From NCBI GenBank assembly GCA_036345935.2, contig JADWOT020000007.1, positions 5,489,893 through 5,553,892 on the forward strand: a DNA stretch of 64,000 bases, in the 5' to 3' direction. The DNA comes from Taenia hydatigena. Its lineage: Eukaryota > Platyhelminthes > Cestoda > Cyclophyllidea > Taeniidae. This document shows positions 12,733 through 24,928 of this stretch, one piece after another; positions within the stretch are counted from its first letter, which is position 1, and every line of letters starts with the position of its first letter. Both the position numbers and the translations under genes were made by a program. The notes below the pieces were generated by a model. It was not told the origin of the DNA, did not search any database, and saw only the letters and a program-made list of their open reading frames with translations.

Positions 12733-12832
12733 NNNNNNNNNNNNNNNNNNNNNNNNNNNNNNNNNNNNNNNNNNNNNNNNNNNNNNNNNNNNNNNNNNNN
12801 NNNNNNNNNNNNNNNNNNNNNNNNNNNNNNNN
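12733..12832. other. assembly gap of 100 N
   Basis: Exactly 100 undetermined bases, the usual placeholder for a gap of unknown size. Order and distance across it are not guaranteed. Confidence 0.99.
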
Positions 12833-13020
12833 CATTAAAATCTAACTTTACCTCCCCTAACTCAATGTCTAAGCGTCATTTGGTTACTTGGTTGTTTTTC
12901 GATTACACACACGCCTCGACTTTATGTGACTGTTGAAGCTCACCTCTGTGGTTTGGAGTGTTGATTGTGCCAACCTGCTGAAGAGAGATAAAATGAATAC
13001 ATAGTCGATGGTAGTGTGAG

Positions 13021-13090
13021 TAGAATAGCATAGTGGAAGCGTGCTGAATCTATATCTCAGAGGTCTAGAGATCAGAACCACGCTCTGCTA
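13021..13090 (+). tRNA. degenerate tRNA-like sequence
   Basis: The segment reads TAGCATAGTGGAAGCGTG (A-box-like), then CTGAA..CTCAG as a weak anticodon arm, then CAGAGGTCTAGAGATCAGAACC (B-box-like) and CACGCTC. It lines up along its length with the tRNA-like sequence at 55800-55872 on the minus strand (shared AGTGG, CAGAGGTC, GATCA, AACCACGC). The T stem and acceptor are not paired, so it is not a working tRNA. It is best read as a relic of the same tRNA-derived repeat family. Confidence 0.45.
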
Positions 13091-13094
13091 ATTC

Positions 13095-16000
13095 CTTGTT
13101 TATGCATTCGCACGGTCGGATTTTAACCGCACACTTATTCCAACGCTCCGCATACCTGACCTGGAATATTGAATGATTAAGTACTTAGCTGCCACTTCCC
13201 TTCAGCCCTGATATCCGCAATAACCTGATCTGCGCAAAGGAGTGCTCTGCTTGTGTGAAATCTATAAGATCATTCTGATAAGGAAAGTTGATCTGTGCTT
13301 GTCGTCTGATGCTCAAGTAAAATTTAAGTCGCTTCACAAATAATGAGCTATTGCACAAACTCAAAGTTCTGATTAAAAGGCTCCTTAGAATCCTAAATGG
13401 AGCAGGGATGCAGTTGTGGTTTTGATACCGACACGGTATGGGTGAGTGTAAGTCAGCACTAGCAAAAAGCAAAGATAAATCTGTCAGCAAAATATGAGTA
13501 AAAGGTATGTGTGAGGGAAGCGAAAGGTGTGTGGTCCCAAGACGTCTTCAGCAATTTAATGCAATTCTTTGTGACGTTCCGAAAATCATCCTTTTGATTT
13601 GCAACCAACATGCTATGGACTAATAAACGAACCACCACCAGCTGATGAATGCCTTGCTTTCCCTCTTCTCCCCTTCTTTTCCTATGGTCTTCGCTTGTCT
13701 TGAACCCTCCCCTAGCGAATGTCAAATCAAATGTCGATCTTACCATACAACTCTCACTAAGAACCACCTTAGCCGTTCTGACGTTCTACCTCAAAATCCA
13801 GTAGCGAAGGCTGTCAACAGCGGAGGGGCCAGCCGACGCGTGGAATAGTGGAGTCAAGACAGTCAACAACATTCTAACCCCTTTTGACGACAGACAAATG
13901 AAGCCTTACACTCTTGATTATCACTGTTGGCGCCGTAGTTAGAACGCTTTTTGCTATTTAGCTAGAAACTAAACTTCCTGTACTGGTGTTAACAATGATG
14001 GTGGTTTGAGTGCGCATGCATGCATTCTCGCTGCGACTATCCTGATGACAAAATGAACCCTGGTGAATAGCAGTGAGTCTTCAACGAGGCTGTTCGCGTG
14101 CTAGAAGAGTGCAGAGAGGGTCACAATACAGCATTTTAGATTGAGAGAGAAGTACCGAAATAGACCAAGCAACGTCTATAAATAGTCTCTACGATAATTA
14201 TATAGAATCTCCGACATGCAGTGCTCCACGTTTAGCAAACACAGCATGGCCATTTGCAATAAATCCGGCTTACTTTATTCCATCAAACAAAGGGCTGCAA
14301 ACTAAGTGCTCAGTTTTATACGCGTTTCCTACTGTAAGCTCATTTAGGCTTAAAATCATGTCGTGGTGCATTTTATGCATTATATTATAGCAGATTTGCG
14401 GTTCCACCATCCAAGCCGCACAAAGTGCTGAGGTAGATTAATATGGTAATCTGCAAACAACAGTTCCGTGCATCCTCAAGGTGACTTGCATATGATAATG
14501 TTAGCCCTACTGCTGCTTTAAATCCCATGAGTCGCGTGCAAATTCTTTTTTTCTTTAATTTTTGAGCCTAGTTTGGTGAAGTGCCAAATTAAGACAGTCA
14601 AGTGCATCCATAACTTGTCCTTCTTCCTCTGCGTATAGCATAGGCGTTTTTTGTGGCTCTTTGCAGAAAAACGCAAAGAGGAATTTCGCAGAATCTGTTC
14701 TGTTTCCGCTGTTAGAAACGAGGCTTCTCTTCCCTTGATTTACCCCACGGCATCACTACATAAATAATCAGGGATTTTCGTTTGCATAAACTTTCATTTA
14801 ACCCGTATAGTGACATTAATAAGGCTCTAATTTATCGGTTAAAATTTCCATCAAACGGCTTCATGACTTCATTACAACGATGCCGCCAACATTGTTTCCG
14901 TAATCTTTGGCAGACACACTGACTGACTCATGCACCGGTAACCCCACTTCCCAAAGGAAGGGCAAGCTTTAGCAACGTCATTAATTGTGGGGCTCTTGTT
15001 TACTTGCTATGCGTATCTAAAGACGCTAGCTGCTGATGACAATCTTGAGAGTCACTTGAAAGGTAAAATTGTGACTCAAAACTAAGGTGAAACAAGTCTC
15101 AGCCCTCATATCATTAAAGGAATTCCGGTACAACTTTGAAGGTGCTGCTATTTATAACGAGGCGATAATGGTAACGCAACAAAGGAAGGAGTTAATAGTA
15201 CTTAAAAGAAGCAAAAAGGTACCCTATTATTGGTTATATGAGTTGAACTTATCCTAGCTGAGATAGCGAAGCATCTGCTACGAGCAAGACGTTAATGTGT
15301 ATCCTACATCGCTTTCAGAGCAGCCTACGTATCATTTTCCGCAGAGTGACGTTAGATTTTAACAATAATGGTTCCTCCTACCAAAATCTCATGATTGTTT
15401 GCTGCATCATTCCACACTCTTTACTTTATGGTGGGAAGGATTTACTTCTTGGCTCACGGTCAATTCGCAGATAGCTTGTCGGTACTGATCCCACGATTTT
15501 GTAGTGCTTTGCTCACGAGAAGGTCATCGGATTATTTGTTTCGGGTGTTGGGCTCCAGTCACCATTTATCTGTAGTATACAAGGCCTTGCTGATGTTTCG
15601 AGGATAGAATTTGCTTTAATGGATAAAAGATGTGCTAATGCCTTGCACCTATTAGCCTTAATTACTCCACTTCAGCTGACAGCTTTTTGTGATCACACGT
15701 CTCCGTGAGAATTGCGACACCGTGAGACAGAAAGATGGTTACCGTTTGAAATGCCTGCCTATGCAAACGGCTTTAATGACGAAGTCAAAGTGCACAATAT
15801 CCTTCCTCAAGGGTGTGATGATGCTGGCTTCACTACTTTGCCTTGCGGTTTGGATCAGATTTACTATCAGGCAGGCTTTGAACCTTAATGGGTGAGCATG
15901 TGCACTTTTTTAGCAGGCACAATATTCTGATGACAAATGTGTAATAACCGTATCTTCGAATGAAGAATCGACTTGTAGTTCGCCTATTTACTTGTCGATG

Positions 16001-17000
16001 TCGAACATAAATATAGAAATAACCAAATAAGAACCTAAAGACTTCAAAAGTACGCACACTAGACAACCGAACGAGTGCGAATCTGGACTCGACTCTAACC
16101 CCAATTTTAATCCAAAACCCTCACACCTAAAGTCAAGACCATACTGCAGTATCACCAGGTCCTGTTGTTGTCTAAAGTTAAGTATCAGCCCCAATTCTAG
16201 GCATGCGTGGTCAACATATCTTCGAGCACAAGTAAAGTCCTCAGAGATTAGTTGCACGTTAGCGTACCAATCGTAGGAGCAGTTCACTACCTCGGATATT
16301 GTTCAAATCGCCTCTACTAAAGTTGCATAAGAAGCCACTTAGTTTGTTGATAAAGAGAAGTAAGCTAAAGTACCCCTTTGAAGGGTACCACAGCCAAGCC
16401 TGCATCTAAACAGAAACAGCAATACCGAAAAATGAGTACAACATAAACGCCGCGAAGCAGAAGTCAAGAAATGGGGAAAATGATAGCTAACAACTTTCCT
16501 CAAGAACCATAAATGAACAACTCGTTAAGACACAAAGTGTATCACAACAACCACTGAGTCTGAGCTCATTAGTACCTGATCAAAGCACAACGAAAAAAAG
16601 CAATGCTTCAAATTTGGCGTTCTTCAGTAATCTCACTAATTTTATCGCGTGCAACACCAGAGAGGGACGCATTCCTGGCCAATTTAGTTTCTGAACACGT
16701 GGGGAATTAAGTAAAAACTACATTGTGACAGTTGTTACATTATGCAATAAGGTAAGGAGCTCAAAAAGCAATATTAAGACACACAAAGTAAAAAATATAT
16801 GCACTCAAAATAATAAACGGAAAATTATTACCAAAATAAAAGGAAAATAAAATACTGCCGATTAAAATGCATTAATTTGGAAAGCAAATGAATATTTCGA
16901 CATCATATAACAAAAGCAGAAGAATGGTACTGAGCATGGGTGAAAAATTTGCAGAGTGCAAAGTAGAAAAAAAACACTAATGTCTGTGAAACGGAGAAGT
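13095..17000. other. long gene-poor stretch
   Basis: Frames of about 100 codons at 13185-13490 and 13459-13767 (minus) lack splice, promoter or family support. A TATAAATAG at 14177 is followed by a 29-codon frame only. AT-rich DNA lies at 16740-16880. I see no gene. Confidence 0.35.
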
Positions 17001-17195
17001 AATGGTGTGGTGTTATGTGTTGAGGTTATCTACTAATGCAGCCAGGAGGGCAGTTGGAGGGATGAGGTGATTTATAGGGTGTAGTAGGGAGTAGACGCAC
17101 GCAACAGGAGAGAGAGAAGGGATAGTGATGAAAGCGAGAGTGGTGTACGAGTGATGGAGAAGGGGAGAGGGTGGAAGATGTGAAGCGATACCATC

Positions 17196-17314
17196 GCCAG
17201 CAACCATACCAAGTAGAAGGTGCCAGTCCTCGTCTGATCACGGAAGATAAGCTACGTTGGGCTGGATTAGTACTTTCATGGGTGACCGAATGGGAATACC
17301 CGGTGTTGCTGGTC
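17196..17314 (+). rRNA. 5S ribosomal RNA gene (dispersed copy)
   Basis: About 119 bases, the normal 5S length. The 5' end GCCAGCAACCATACCAAG pairs with the 3' end GGTGTTGCTGGT, giving a perfect 8-bp helix I (CCAGCAAC/GTTGCTGG). Conserved blocks are present in order: CTCGTCTGATCACGGAAG (loops B/C), AAGCTACGTTGGGC (box A of the internal promoter), TTAGTACTT, ATGGGTGACCG (box C region) and TGGGAATACC. A TTTT stretch starting about 7 bases later could stop RNA polymerase III. The intact helix I argues against decay, but it is single here rather than in a tandem array and differs from the consensus in several places, so it may be a variant, a relic or part of a 5S-derived SINE. Confidence 0.8.
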
Positions 17315-17385
17315 CCTTCCTTTTCTTCGTTGTTGCCCTTTTTTCTTTGTTTAAGTGAACCAATGTACTATGCACTGCACCACTT

Positions 17386-17577
17386 ATGGACATCAAATCT
17401 CTACTATTCCTGATTTTGTTTGTTTGTTCTTTGGCGCTACTTCACCCAAAGCAATTTTCTTACATCATCCTGCATGCGAATGAGACGATGCTAATGTACT
17501 TTGACTGGAAGTTTGTTGTCCAATCGATATCTCTTTTCGATACTGTCCTTCGAGCTGGTCACCATTTGGACTATTAG
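17386..17577 (+). CDS. small frame with signal-peptide-like start, unproven
   Basis: The 63-codon frame starts MDIKSLLFLILFVCSLALLH, a textbook hydrophobic signal sequence, followed by 43 residues with one NET glycosylation sequon and no cysteines. There is no TATA box at the right distance, the start context is poor and there is no family match. It could be the first exon of a secreted protein or a chance frame. Confidence 0.15.
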   Translation: MDIKSLLFLILFVCSLALLHPKQFSYIILHANETMLMYFDWKFVVQSISLFDTVLRAGHHLDY

Positions 17578-17579
17578 GC

Positions 17580-18250
17580 ACTTCTCGTTTCCACCACAAG
17601 GTACTTGCCTTTAGCTGAATGCAGAATAAGAAGGACAGGTGGAGGAATTAGGCCAAGTGAAGCAGATAGATGGCTGGAATGATTCTTAAATGGTGACTGA
17701 TTGAGAAGGCAATATCAACAAATTGGTTTAACTTTCAAGCGGTCCTTTTGCTCATGTGCTCTACTAGGTTCGCAGTAGCACTTTGGCAAGGTGCGCTGGT
17801 GGAGTTTGAATATTAGCGCTTTGCAGAAGGATGTCTCCAGCTGCAAAGCATAAAACACCCTTGATGATATCATTAAAAAGGTGGCTATCTTAACTTAGGC
17901 TGGCTTACGTTGGACTGACGGATCCACGATCTTGCTACTTGGAAACCTCTTTCCAAAATAGCTGGATATAGACCACCATATTTTAATCTAGTAATCATTG
18001 TCACGCTCTGTCCTTCTAGTTAGATGTTTGTCCTGCCTCACGAATACGATATCTTCGACGAGCATAGCCAAACAAATGCTAGATTTGCCCGGCGTAAATT
18101 ATGCCACAAAGTTTGATGATGTCCCTTTTAATCAAATTCATCTAAAATATGGGCTGATTGTCTTTAAACCTAACAGCTACTTACGCGGCAAGCATGATGG
18201 GAACATGTGAGAAGCAAGCCCATCAATAGTAAGACTAATCATTAAAATAG
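17580..18250. other. intergenic, nothing supported
   Basis: No supported gene, RNA or repeat. Confidence 0.35.
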
Positions 18251-18447
18251 CTTGCCTCTCATACACAATATAGCAGACAAAAATGTTTCGCAACTAAATT
18301 CCATTAATGAATTAAAAATACTTTTTGACCAAGCTTTAAGAGTATTAAACTTGCCTCTCATGCAAAATAAGGTGGACAAAGTGTTTTACTACGAAGTGTC
18401 ATTGATGAGTTAAAAATACTCTTTGATTAATCTATAATAATATTAAA
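18251..18447. repeat. tandem duplication, about 99 bp x 2
   Basis: The unit starting CTTGCCTCTCAT at 18251 is repeated from 18350. Shared words are CTTGCCTCTCAT, ATTAAAAATACT or GTTAAAAATACT, TTTGA and TATTAAAC. Copies are about three quarters identical by eye. Confidence 0.6.
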
Positions 18448-18449
18448 CT

Positions 18450-19890
18450 TTTTAATGAGTTATTGAAATATTTTTACAGCAATCGACGACTCTACGCAAC
18501 ATGGTCTTTAAAAGTGCTAAAATAATTTTCCACTCACCCATGCGTGAGGTTTTTTGCAGTCCACCTCGCCGTGGGTCAAGTAGATCAGTGAATGGACAAA
18601 TCGACTGGGCTGATAACCAGTGAGCAACGAATACACAACAGGCGGTCTTATCGATTGCATTGATCCGTTGATCGACTAACCGCCCAAGGCGGATGAGTTA
18701 GCAACGAGGCACCTGCTGAAAAGAGCGTAAGTTACTCACCTATTTGGCGATGGCATAAACATGCTCTTGCGTAGGGTTTACTACCAAAGGTGGGAGGTGG
18801 GGATAAGAAGGCATGAATAGGACAGGCAACAGCAAAAGCATCAGCAAAGTCTCTAAGATTGCGGCAAAGAGTATCCACAAAATGAGCAGACTTCTAGTAC
18901 CGAAAATGTGTTTTAGCAAGAAAGGCTTCGAGGATTTACACACAGGCAGACACATAAATGAAGGAACATTAATTAGCGCCTAAGCGTAAGTTGCATTTAT
19001 TTAGCAAGCATTAGCCCTCTAACATCCATTTCGATAGGACTTGGTAAAAGTTCGGATTCTACAAACAATCCCTCGTTGACTTATCCTCTTCATCGAAGAG
19101 TGTACACTACCGATTAAGTGTTTTCCTACTACCACCCTGCCAATTTCTATAAAAAGCTATTGAATTCTGCTCACAAAAGTGAAAGGTTCTGGCACATTTT
19201 CTGTGCTTGATGTCGGAGGTACGCGCACACTTAATGTGCCAATTCATGACACCTTTGGAGACAGCTGGGCGTTTCGCGTCGAAATGAAGGGCATCGAAAG
19301 ATTTGCAGTGTTGGTTAATTAAATGTGCAGCAAATTGTTTGATTAGATCGTTAGCAGTTAGGATCCCTAAAGGCATTTGCCATCAAATACGACGGACTAA
19401 TGATGCAGAATGTGGGCGGGCAAGATGGCAACTCTACTCTTCTTAACCACCATCTTCAATTATTTTCTGGGTGTTTTGAACTGACAAATTTCCCTTTCTT
19501 GACTATCGATTCACCACCGGTGTAAGTTAGATGCCTCTCTTCCAGCCTTATACTTGACCTTCATCGGAACCTGACGCAACGACTACTAAGCATCACTTGA
19601 GTAGCATTGGCGCTCCACCTCGAAATCGAAAAGTAATAACTAGGACGGTGACGTGTGCAGTGAAAGAGGTATAGCTGTATGCGCCTCGCCACGTTCTTCT
19701 TTATGGACTAAAAAAGCCAATACACATCGATCACATGAATGAATGGTAAGTGCGTGGGCATATCGCCTATTCTGTATGCTATCAATAGGGAAGTTGCTTT
19801 ACCAAAGTCACCCAATTACGTGCCTTGGGGTGGTTTTCTCAAGCAACTTAAAGCGCTACCTTGCACTTTTGTTCCGTCTGCTTTCGAGGT
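18450..19890. other. intergenic, nothing supported
   Basis: No supported gene. A TATAAAAAG at 19148 has only a 25-codon frame after it. Short AT-rich and inverted words near 18540-18690 do not form a recognised element. Confidence 0.3.
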
Positions 19891-19893
19891 ATT

Positions 19894-20191
19894 CTACATA
19901 AAAGGGAAAGGTGGATATTCGACAATCGATGATGGCAACCCCAACAACAATGTCCTCCGGTCAGAGCGGTAGGGATTCTGCTTGTAAAAACGTCTTCCAC
20001 ACAATCCATTACATTTGTCAACCAGCAAAATTTTCTTGTTGTGGCAAGTTTCTCCCATATGGAATGTCAGTGGGCTGATTTCTCCTTTTGCGTGATGGCA
20101 ACCGTTTTTCTCCGATAAGCATCCATGTTTTGAGCAGATGTTTTCGTTGCAAATGGCTTCTGTTATGAAAACTATCCTCCGTCCTGCTATG
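19894..20191 (-). CDS. candidate last exon, Cys-rich domain (cystine-knot-like)
   Basis: Reading the minus strand, a pyrimidine-rich acceptor (CCCTATGATTGCAG) ends just before 20191. The frame then runs 98 codons to a TAG at 19894-19896. It contains eight Cys in 35-60 residues: EAICNENICSKHGC, KNGC, then GETCHNKKILLVDKCNGLCG. The pattern C-x9-C-x-G-x-C-G is like the start of C-terminal cystine-knot domains of secreted proteins (VWF, mucins, Slit, DAN family); that family parallel is inference. No upstream exons were found and no AATAAA is obvious downstream. It may equally be a domain relic. Confidence 0.3.
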
Positions 20192-20209
20192 CTGCAATCA
20201 TAGGGCAAA

Positions 20210-21585
20210 CTAACTTAGTGGACTGCTCCCTTATGTTTATAAAGGGGATATTGTTAACATGGGGTGGATTATGCATGGAGAGATGGAAAAGAAAACAGCT
20301 AAGAATAATTTAGATGTTGCTCGATGATGAAACACTTACTTCCGAAATTCCATTATTTTCAACTCCACGCCTCAAAGCGTGAAGCCAAATTTTGTCATAT
20401 GGGCTTAGGAGGGTTGTCTCGAACTGGATTCACCGTTACACTTTCCAATTTGGTAAATGCTAGATTATATATATATATATCACTGTGGGAATTCAGTAGA
20501 GAGGTTGAAACAAGAAAAAGGCGCAAAAATGCTCTGACTAGTATTCAGCACACGCTGATTTTCATTGCACAAGCCTTACTCAAAGCACCATTCTGCAACT
20601 CCATTGTCGATAAGGTTGTACTTAGAGATGGGTATGATGGCGGACTTGAACTAGCAGCAGTTCTCGGCAAAGCAGTTGCTGGAAGCCACCGACAACGCCA
20701 ATGATGTATCTGTTTATGTGCTCGAAATGAAACCTACACACCTTCAATAACTCTGGAATGTGTTTCGTGCTCATTTAAACCCAGAGTAGTTAAGTATTAA
20801 AGGGATCGCGTACGGTGAAATGGTTAAATGCTGCGTGTCACTGGTAATGTGGCATCAGTGAAAAATGGACGTTGAAGTTGATATTAAATCAGCAGTATAA
20901 CAGTAATGTGCATACAGCAGACCCTTTGATTACCAACTCGCCTTCTTTATCTAGGTTAGATTTATAGCAGGTTCTCTTCTTTGCACTTAGTCTGTCCCAG
21001 AACCGCTGATAGCCGAACTTGCGCACTGCTCTGTATTCGACTGACAGAGCAAGGATTTGTTTGTAAAGTATGATTTGGCCCCTTGTTCGCTGCTGCATTA
21101 ATTGTGATTATTTCTTGTTTTTTAATGTTGATCCGAAGAAACGCTTTTTAAATTCATTCCATAGCTATGTCAACCAGCACATATCTCTCCCCACCATCAT
21201 ATCTGTGCGAAAAGAATGGAAAGCGAGTGGTAGGGGGAGGACAAAGCCGTACATAGACTGCAAAAGTAGGGAAGGAGGAAGGGATAGCTTTGTTGTCAAG
21301 TCGTTGGGAATGCGATAATATCAACTCAGACACCTAGTCACGAAAGGGAGGCATTCGAATGAAATTGCTGGAAACTGCAACACATCACCACGCGTTCCTC
21401 TGCCGCATCACCGACTCGTCCTGCCATCGTGACCTAAATTTTTGCTTCTAAAGCGCATGTTAGGTTCTAAGGATGCACTCTTTCACAGACTGTGTCGCAG
21501 ACCATTTTGATTATATTAATCGAAGAATAACCTTCTGACTTTGCAAGCTAAATAACTCAGTGCTACTCGGCTAATTTAGCTGGCT
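20210..21585. other. intergenic with a short TA repeat
   Basis: (TA)n of about 16 bases lies at 20466-20481. The 126-codon frame at 20324-20704 runs through that repeat and has no family or splice support, so it is not called. Nothing else is seen. Confidence 0.35.
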
Positions 21586-21589
21586 AATT

Positions 21590-21790
21590 TTATGATTTCC
21601 TGATGACACGAATTGTCTGAAGAATCGAAAACGTCTACTACGTGCAAGTATTTCACTCGCAAGCACTAACATTGCTCGGTCTAACAGCTTGAAATGTTAG
21701 ATTTGAAACGCACACTTAGGCCAACTTCAACACGCCCTAGGGCGTTTTCTTTTATCCATTGCGAATGTAGGGCATCGGTTCTGAATAGCA
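21590..21790 (+). repeat. dispersed repeat R1, copy 1
   Basis: About 200 bases matching 25120-25325 (and hence its mirror 63604-63810): shared TTTCCTGATGACACG, TTTCACTCGCAAGC, AGGCCAACTTCAACACGC, CATCCATTGC. By eye about 65-70 percent identical. No coding frame; function unknown. Confidence 0.45.
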
Positions 21791-21949
21791 GCTCTATGTG
21801 GATCATTCCGTCTCCGTGGGAGACACCAAAGTTCACGTAGGATTAAATGACTCGATTATGATGCGTAAGCAATTGTAAGTAAAGCATAGTTAAACATCAC
21901 AGAATTGATTGGCAAAGCAAGTAATTCGAACGGCTAATGGGGCACAGTT

Positions 21950-22035
21950 CTCAAGGTACTTGAGGTTGCGGACCTGGATGAGGCTCACATAAGTTAAAAA
22001 TGCAAATACTTCCCTCAAGTGCTTAACATATGTAA
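21950..22035. repeat. short sequence shared with 31655-31740
   Basis: AGGTACTTGAGGTTGCGGAC and GATGAGGCTCACAT are closely matched at 31660-31700. On the minus strand both encode a similar hydrophobic peptide (FLTYVSLIQVRNLKYLE and FVTHVSFILVCGLKHL), the second ending in a stop. This may be a duplicated exon or a relic of one. Confidence 0.35.
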
Positions 22036-22038
22036 TAA

Positions 22039-22305
22039 ATGGTACTGCCATTTTTGCTCTTTCTACTAAATGTAATTGGCCACATGCTTTTAGCGCAAGC
22101 CACACAACGCAGTCAGATGCTAGTGTATCCAACGGATTGTGCTCATCGAAATACATTTGGCAACAGTTGCAGCTTATGTACCAAACCAGGCGTTGACCAA
22201 GTGTTCCATTCCTTGGCCCGTGCAGATAACGCAAAATCGGTGGATGACGCTGCCTACAGAGTTACGGATTATTACATTACACCTAAACCTGTCGACGCGT
22301 TCTGA
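22039..22305 (+). CDS. candidate small secreted protein, 88 residues
   Basis: The frame begins MVLPFLLFLLNVIGHMLLAQ followed by A-T. This is a strong signal-peptide pattern with an AQA cleavage motif at residues 19-21. The predicted mature part is about 67 residues with three Cys in DCAHRNTFGNSCSLC and an acidic tail ending KPVDAF. The +4 base is G. There is no TATA box at the right distance and no AATAAA is evident just downstream. It could be a short secreted product, a first exon or chance. No family recognised. Confidence 0.25.
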   Translation: MVLPFLLFLLNVIGHMLLAQATQRSQMLVYPTDCAHRNTFGNSCSLCTKPGVDQVFHSLARADNAKSVDDAAYRVTDYYITPKPVDAF

Positions 22306-24928
22306 TTTCTATTTGGAGGAGTCCGAGATGTAATCGATGTCAACAGGCTCTTTGATGTGTAAAGACCATAGCGCCGGTTGTTTATTTACAGGAATCAACT
22401 AATTAAACACTCCCATGAAGAATATAACATTAAGGGTATGCACGAAAACGGACCCGCATCATTCGCTGACTTGGAGTCTCAAGGTAACCATCTAACCATT
22501 AGCGCACAAAACAAACGTCAAAGCTGTGGATTGGCGTTATTCCGAGAATTTGCAGTGAGCAGACGAGATTTAATCAACTTTCATAAATTAGCGAGACGGC
22601 AGCATCAGGCTTTAAATTTAGGGTGCTGGACTATTTTTAATAGTGTTTTTGATTAAGCCAAGATATTTAAAGGAGAGGATAATAACGGACTACCAAATTG
22701 ACAGCAAAAGAGCACTGAAAAGGAGGGAAGCCATAAAGGTGGCAAGAAATGAAGATTTCGATTGATTAGTAAAGGCAACACTAAAGCCTATTTTGAGGGC
22801 ATGGCATTGGTAGGTGATGCAGGAGATTACGTTGCATTGGTTGTTACCGAGGCCCGAGCTCTCAGCTGTTTTAAATAGTAGAGCCACAATAACGGTGGGT
22901 ACTTCCACCTACACCTTTCCAAGTGCGCTCTTATGCTTGCAGATCATCACAAAATGGTCGCATTTACGAGACTAAATGATGTAACAAAGGAGGAACAACA
23001 CGTATCTCAACATAAGAAAAATGGGTCATCCATTTGCCATTACGAGAAAACTGTTGGCTCCTTTGGAGCGCAAGGTGACCAAAGCATCGTTCGTCCCTTT
23101 CCCTGTGCGCCTGCTCATCCTTTCTATTTATCATCCGACGCGCAGCCAACCAGATTCCTTCCAACCATCTGCACTCATCCATTCAGTACCAATTGATCCA
23201 GGAGCTATTTCAAGTGCACATTACATGCACGAAGTGGAGAGTGGACGTCGTTCTATGTGCACGAAATCAAGCCCTTCATCGGTCACTGAGATATTTGCTT
23301 TACCATCGGTCGGTAATTTTGAGTGACAACGAGAACTGGAGGAGGCACTTCAGAAGTGACGATGGAGCAAACGGATTAAGAGCGATTACTAGCTACGAGA
23401 AGAATAGTTGTGGGATAAGAATAAGTGCAACGGCCAATGGTAGTCGGCATGAAAAGAAGGGATAGATGGAAGGGAGGAAGAAGGTTCCATCAGGATGATC
23501 GAGTGCAAGGCGCTGCTGGAATACGATGATAACTCGCACACTTATTGGCCTTTACGCTTAAGCAAATAGAACATAGTGTAGAATTTAACACTGGCATGTT
23601 CGCGACCAAAAGTTTGAGAGAAGAAACTGATTATAGGCCATTAGGGCCAATGATGGGTGACTCATATGTTGAATGCGTGTCGAGACACGTGAAACTCGTG
23701 TCAAGCTCTTAAGTTGATTGGCGTCCACTTGTTTATGACTGGTCAGGCCCTCATTGTAGGACAAAATACAGCAAACAGAATTGAAGGCAAGCCTTTAGTT
23801 TGTGCGTTTCACCAATGGCGCGCATCGCATCACACCCAGTCACAATAGGCGGCCTTCATTTCGATAAATTCATGCCACGTCAAAACCGTCATCGAATTTT
23901 ATAAGCATACGTTTCGAATTATCATTAATGCCAGTATAGTTGTTTTATTCACTGAAGGGTAAGTGACTGACCATGTTAGTAGCCAATATTGGGCAAATTT
24001 AATGCAATCGTAAAATCTGGCCACAGGTAACCAATGTGTTTGCTTCTCACCAATGCAATCGCAACTTCTGCCCTCCCAGACCAAACGCATCCGAATGCAA
24101 ACTGAGTAGCACAATAGGTGATGTGCGTTTCAAAGATGCTCTCGTTCAATCTGCACTCTTTTGGTTTGCTTCGTGAATGTAGATTGTATTCCACCTGCCA
24201 CTGGCTACTACTGCCACCACCAACCTTGCGACTGCTTTGCAGTTTATCTACTGATCAATACGCATAAGTAGCAGCAGGAGGTTAAATTGAGTTAGGCAAG
24301 ATGGCCCACAGCCTTCGAAAGACTCCTGTGATGTAAAATCAGTCCAGACCAGTTTCACCAGGCAATCCCACATTCAAAAGCATTACTTTGCGCCTGCATA
24401 GTGCACCCAAGAGTTGTGCTTTAGCGTCAAACAAGAAAACGAACAGGTGATCAATAGAGAATACGATTGACAGTTGCTGTTCCCCGGTGATCAGAGGTTT
24501 TGAATTAAAGTTAACACCGCTCATTCTACTAATTCACATGAAGACAAGCTACTGAATCAACAACTGGGTGGTGAGTAAAGTCGTTCGCCTACTTCGCAGA
24601 TTAGTTGCTTGACGATTCTCTCATGTGTGCCAAAGTCTATCATGCTGAGTTATTTATACCCTATTTCAACAAACTTCGCGAATTCGGTGCATAAGAGCAT
24701 GGGATATGCTTGAAGAACTTATCTATGGTGCAAGAAACAAAGGAAAGGCAACATAGCAATCGAAAAGCTGCGAATATTTTAAGTGAAACTTGACAAACAA
24801 GCTGAGGTGGATCGCAACAACGTCCGCACATCTTATTGAAAAGCGTTCGGTTTTATTACCTAAATTATATGTGAACAAAAAAATGCTTTGTGCGCATTTT
24901 AAAATCGGATGCGCTTATTAGCCATTCG
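22306..24928. other. intergenic, nothing supported
   Basis: Overlapping short frames at 22900-23465 exist on both strands and show no support. No RNA or repeat recognised before the inverted-duplication arm begins at 24929. Confidence 0.35.

Noticed and set aside
14177..14310. TATAAATAG followed by ATG CAG frame
   Set aside because: The frame is 29 codons only and there is no initiator at the proper distance.
20324..20704. 126-codon plus frame
   Set aside because: Contains an in-frame (TA)n repeat and has no recognisable domain, promoter or splice context.
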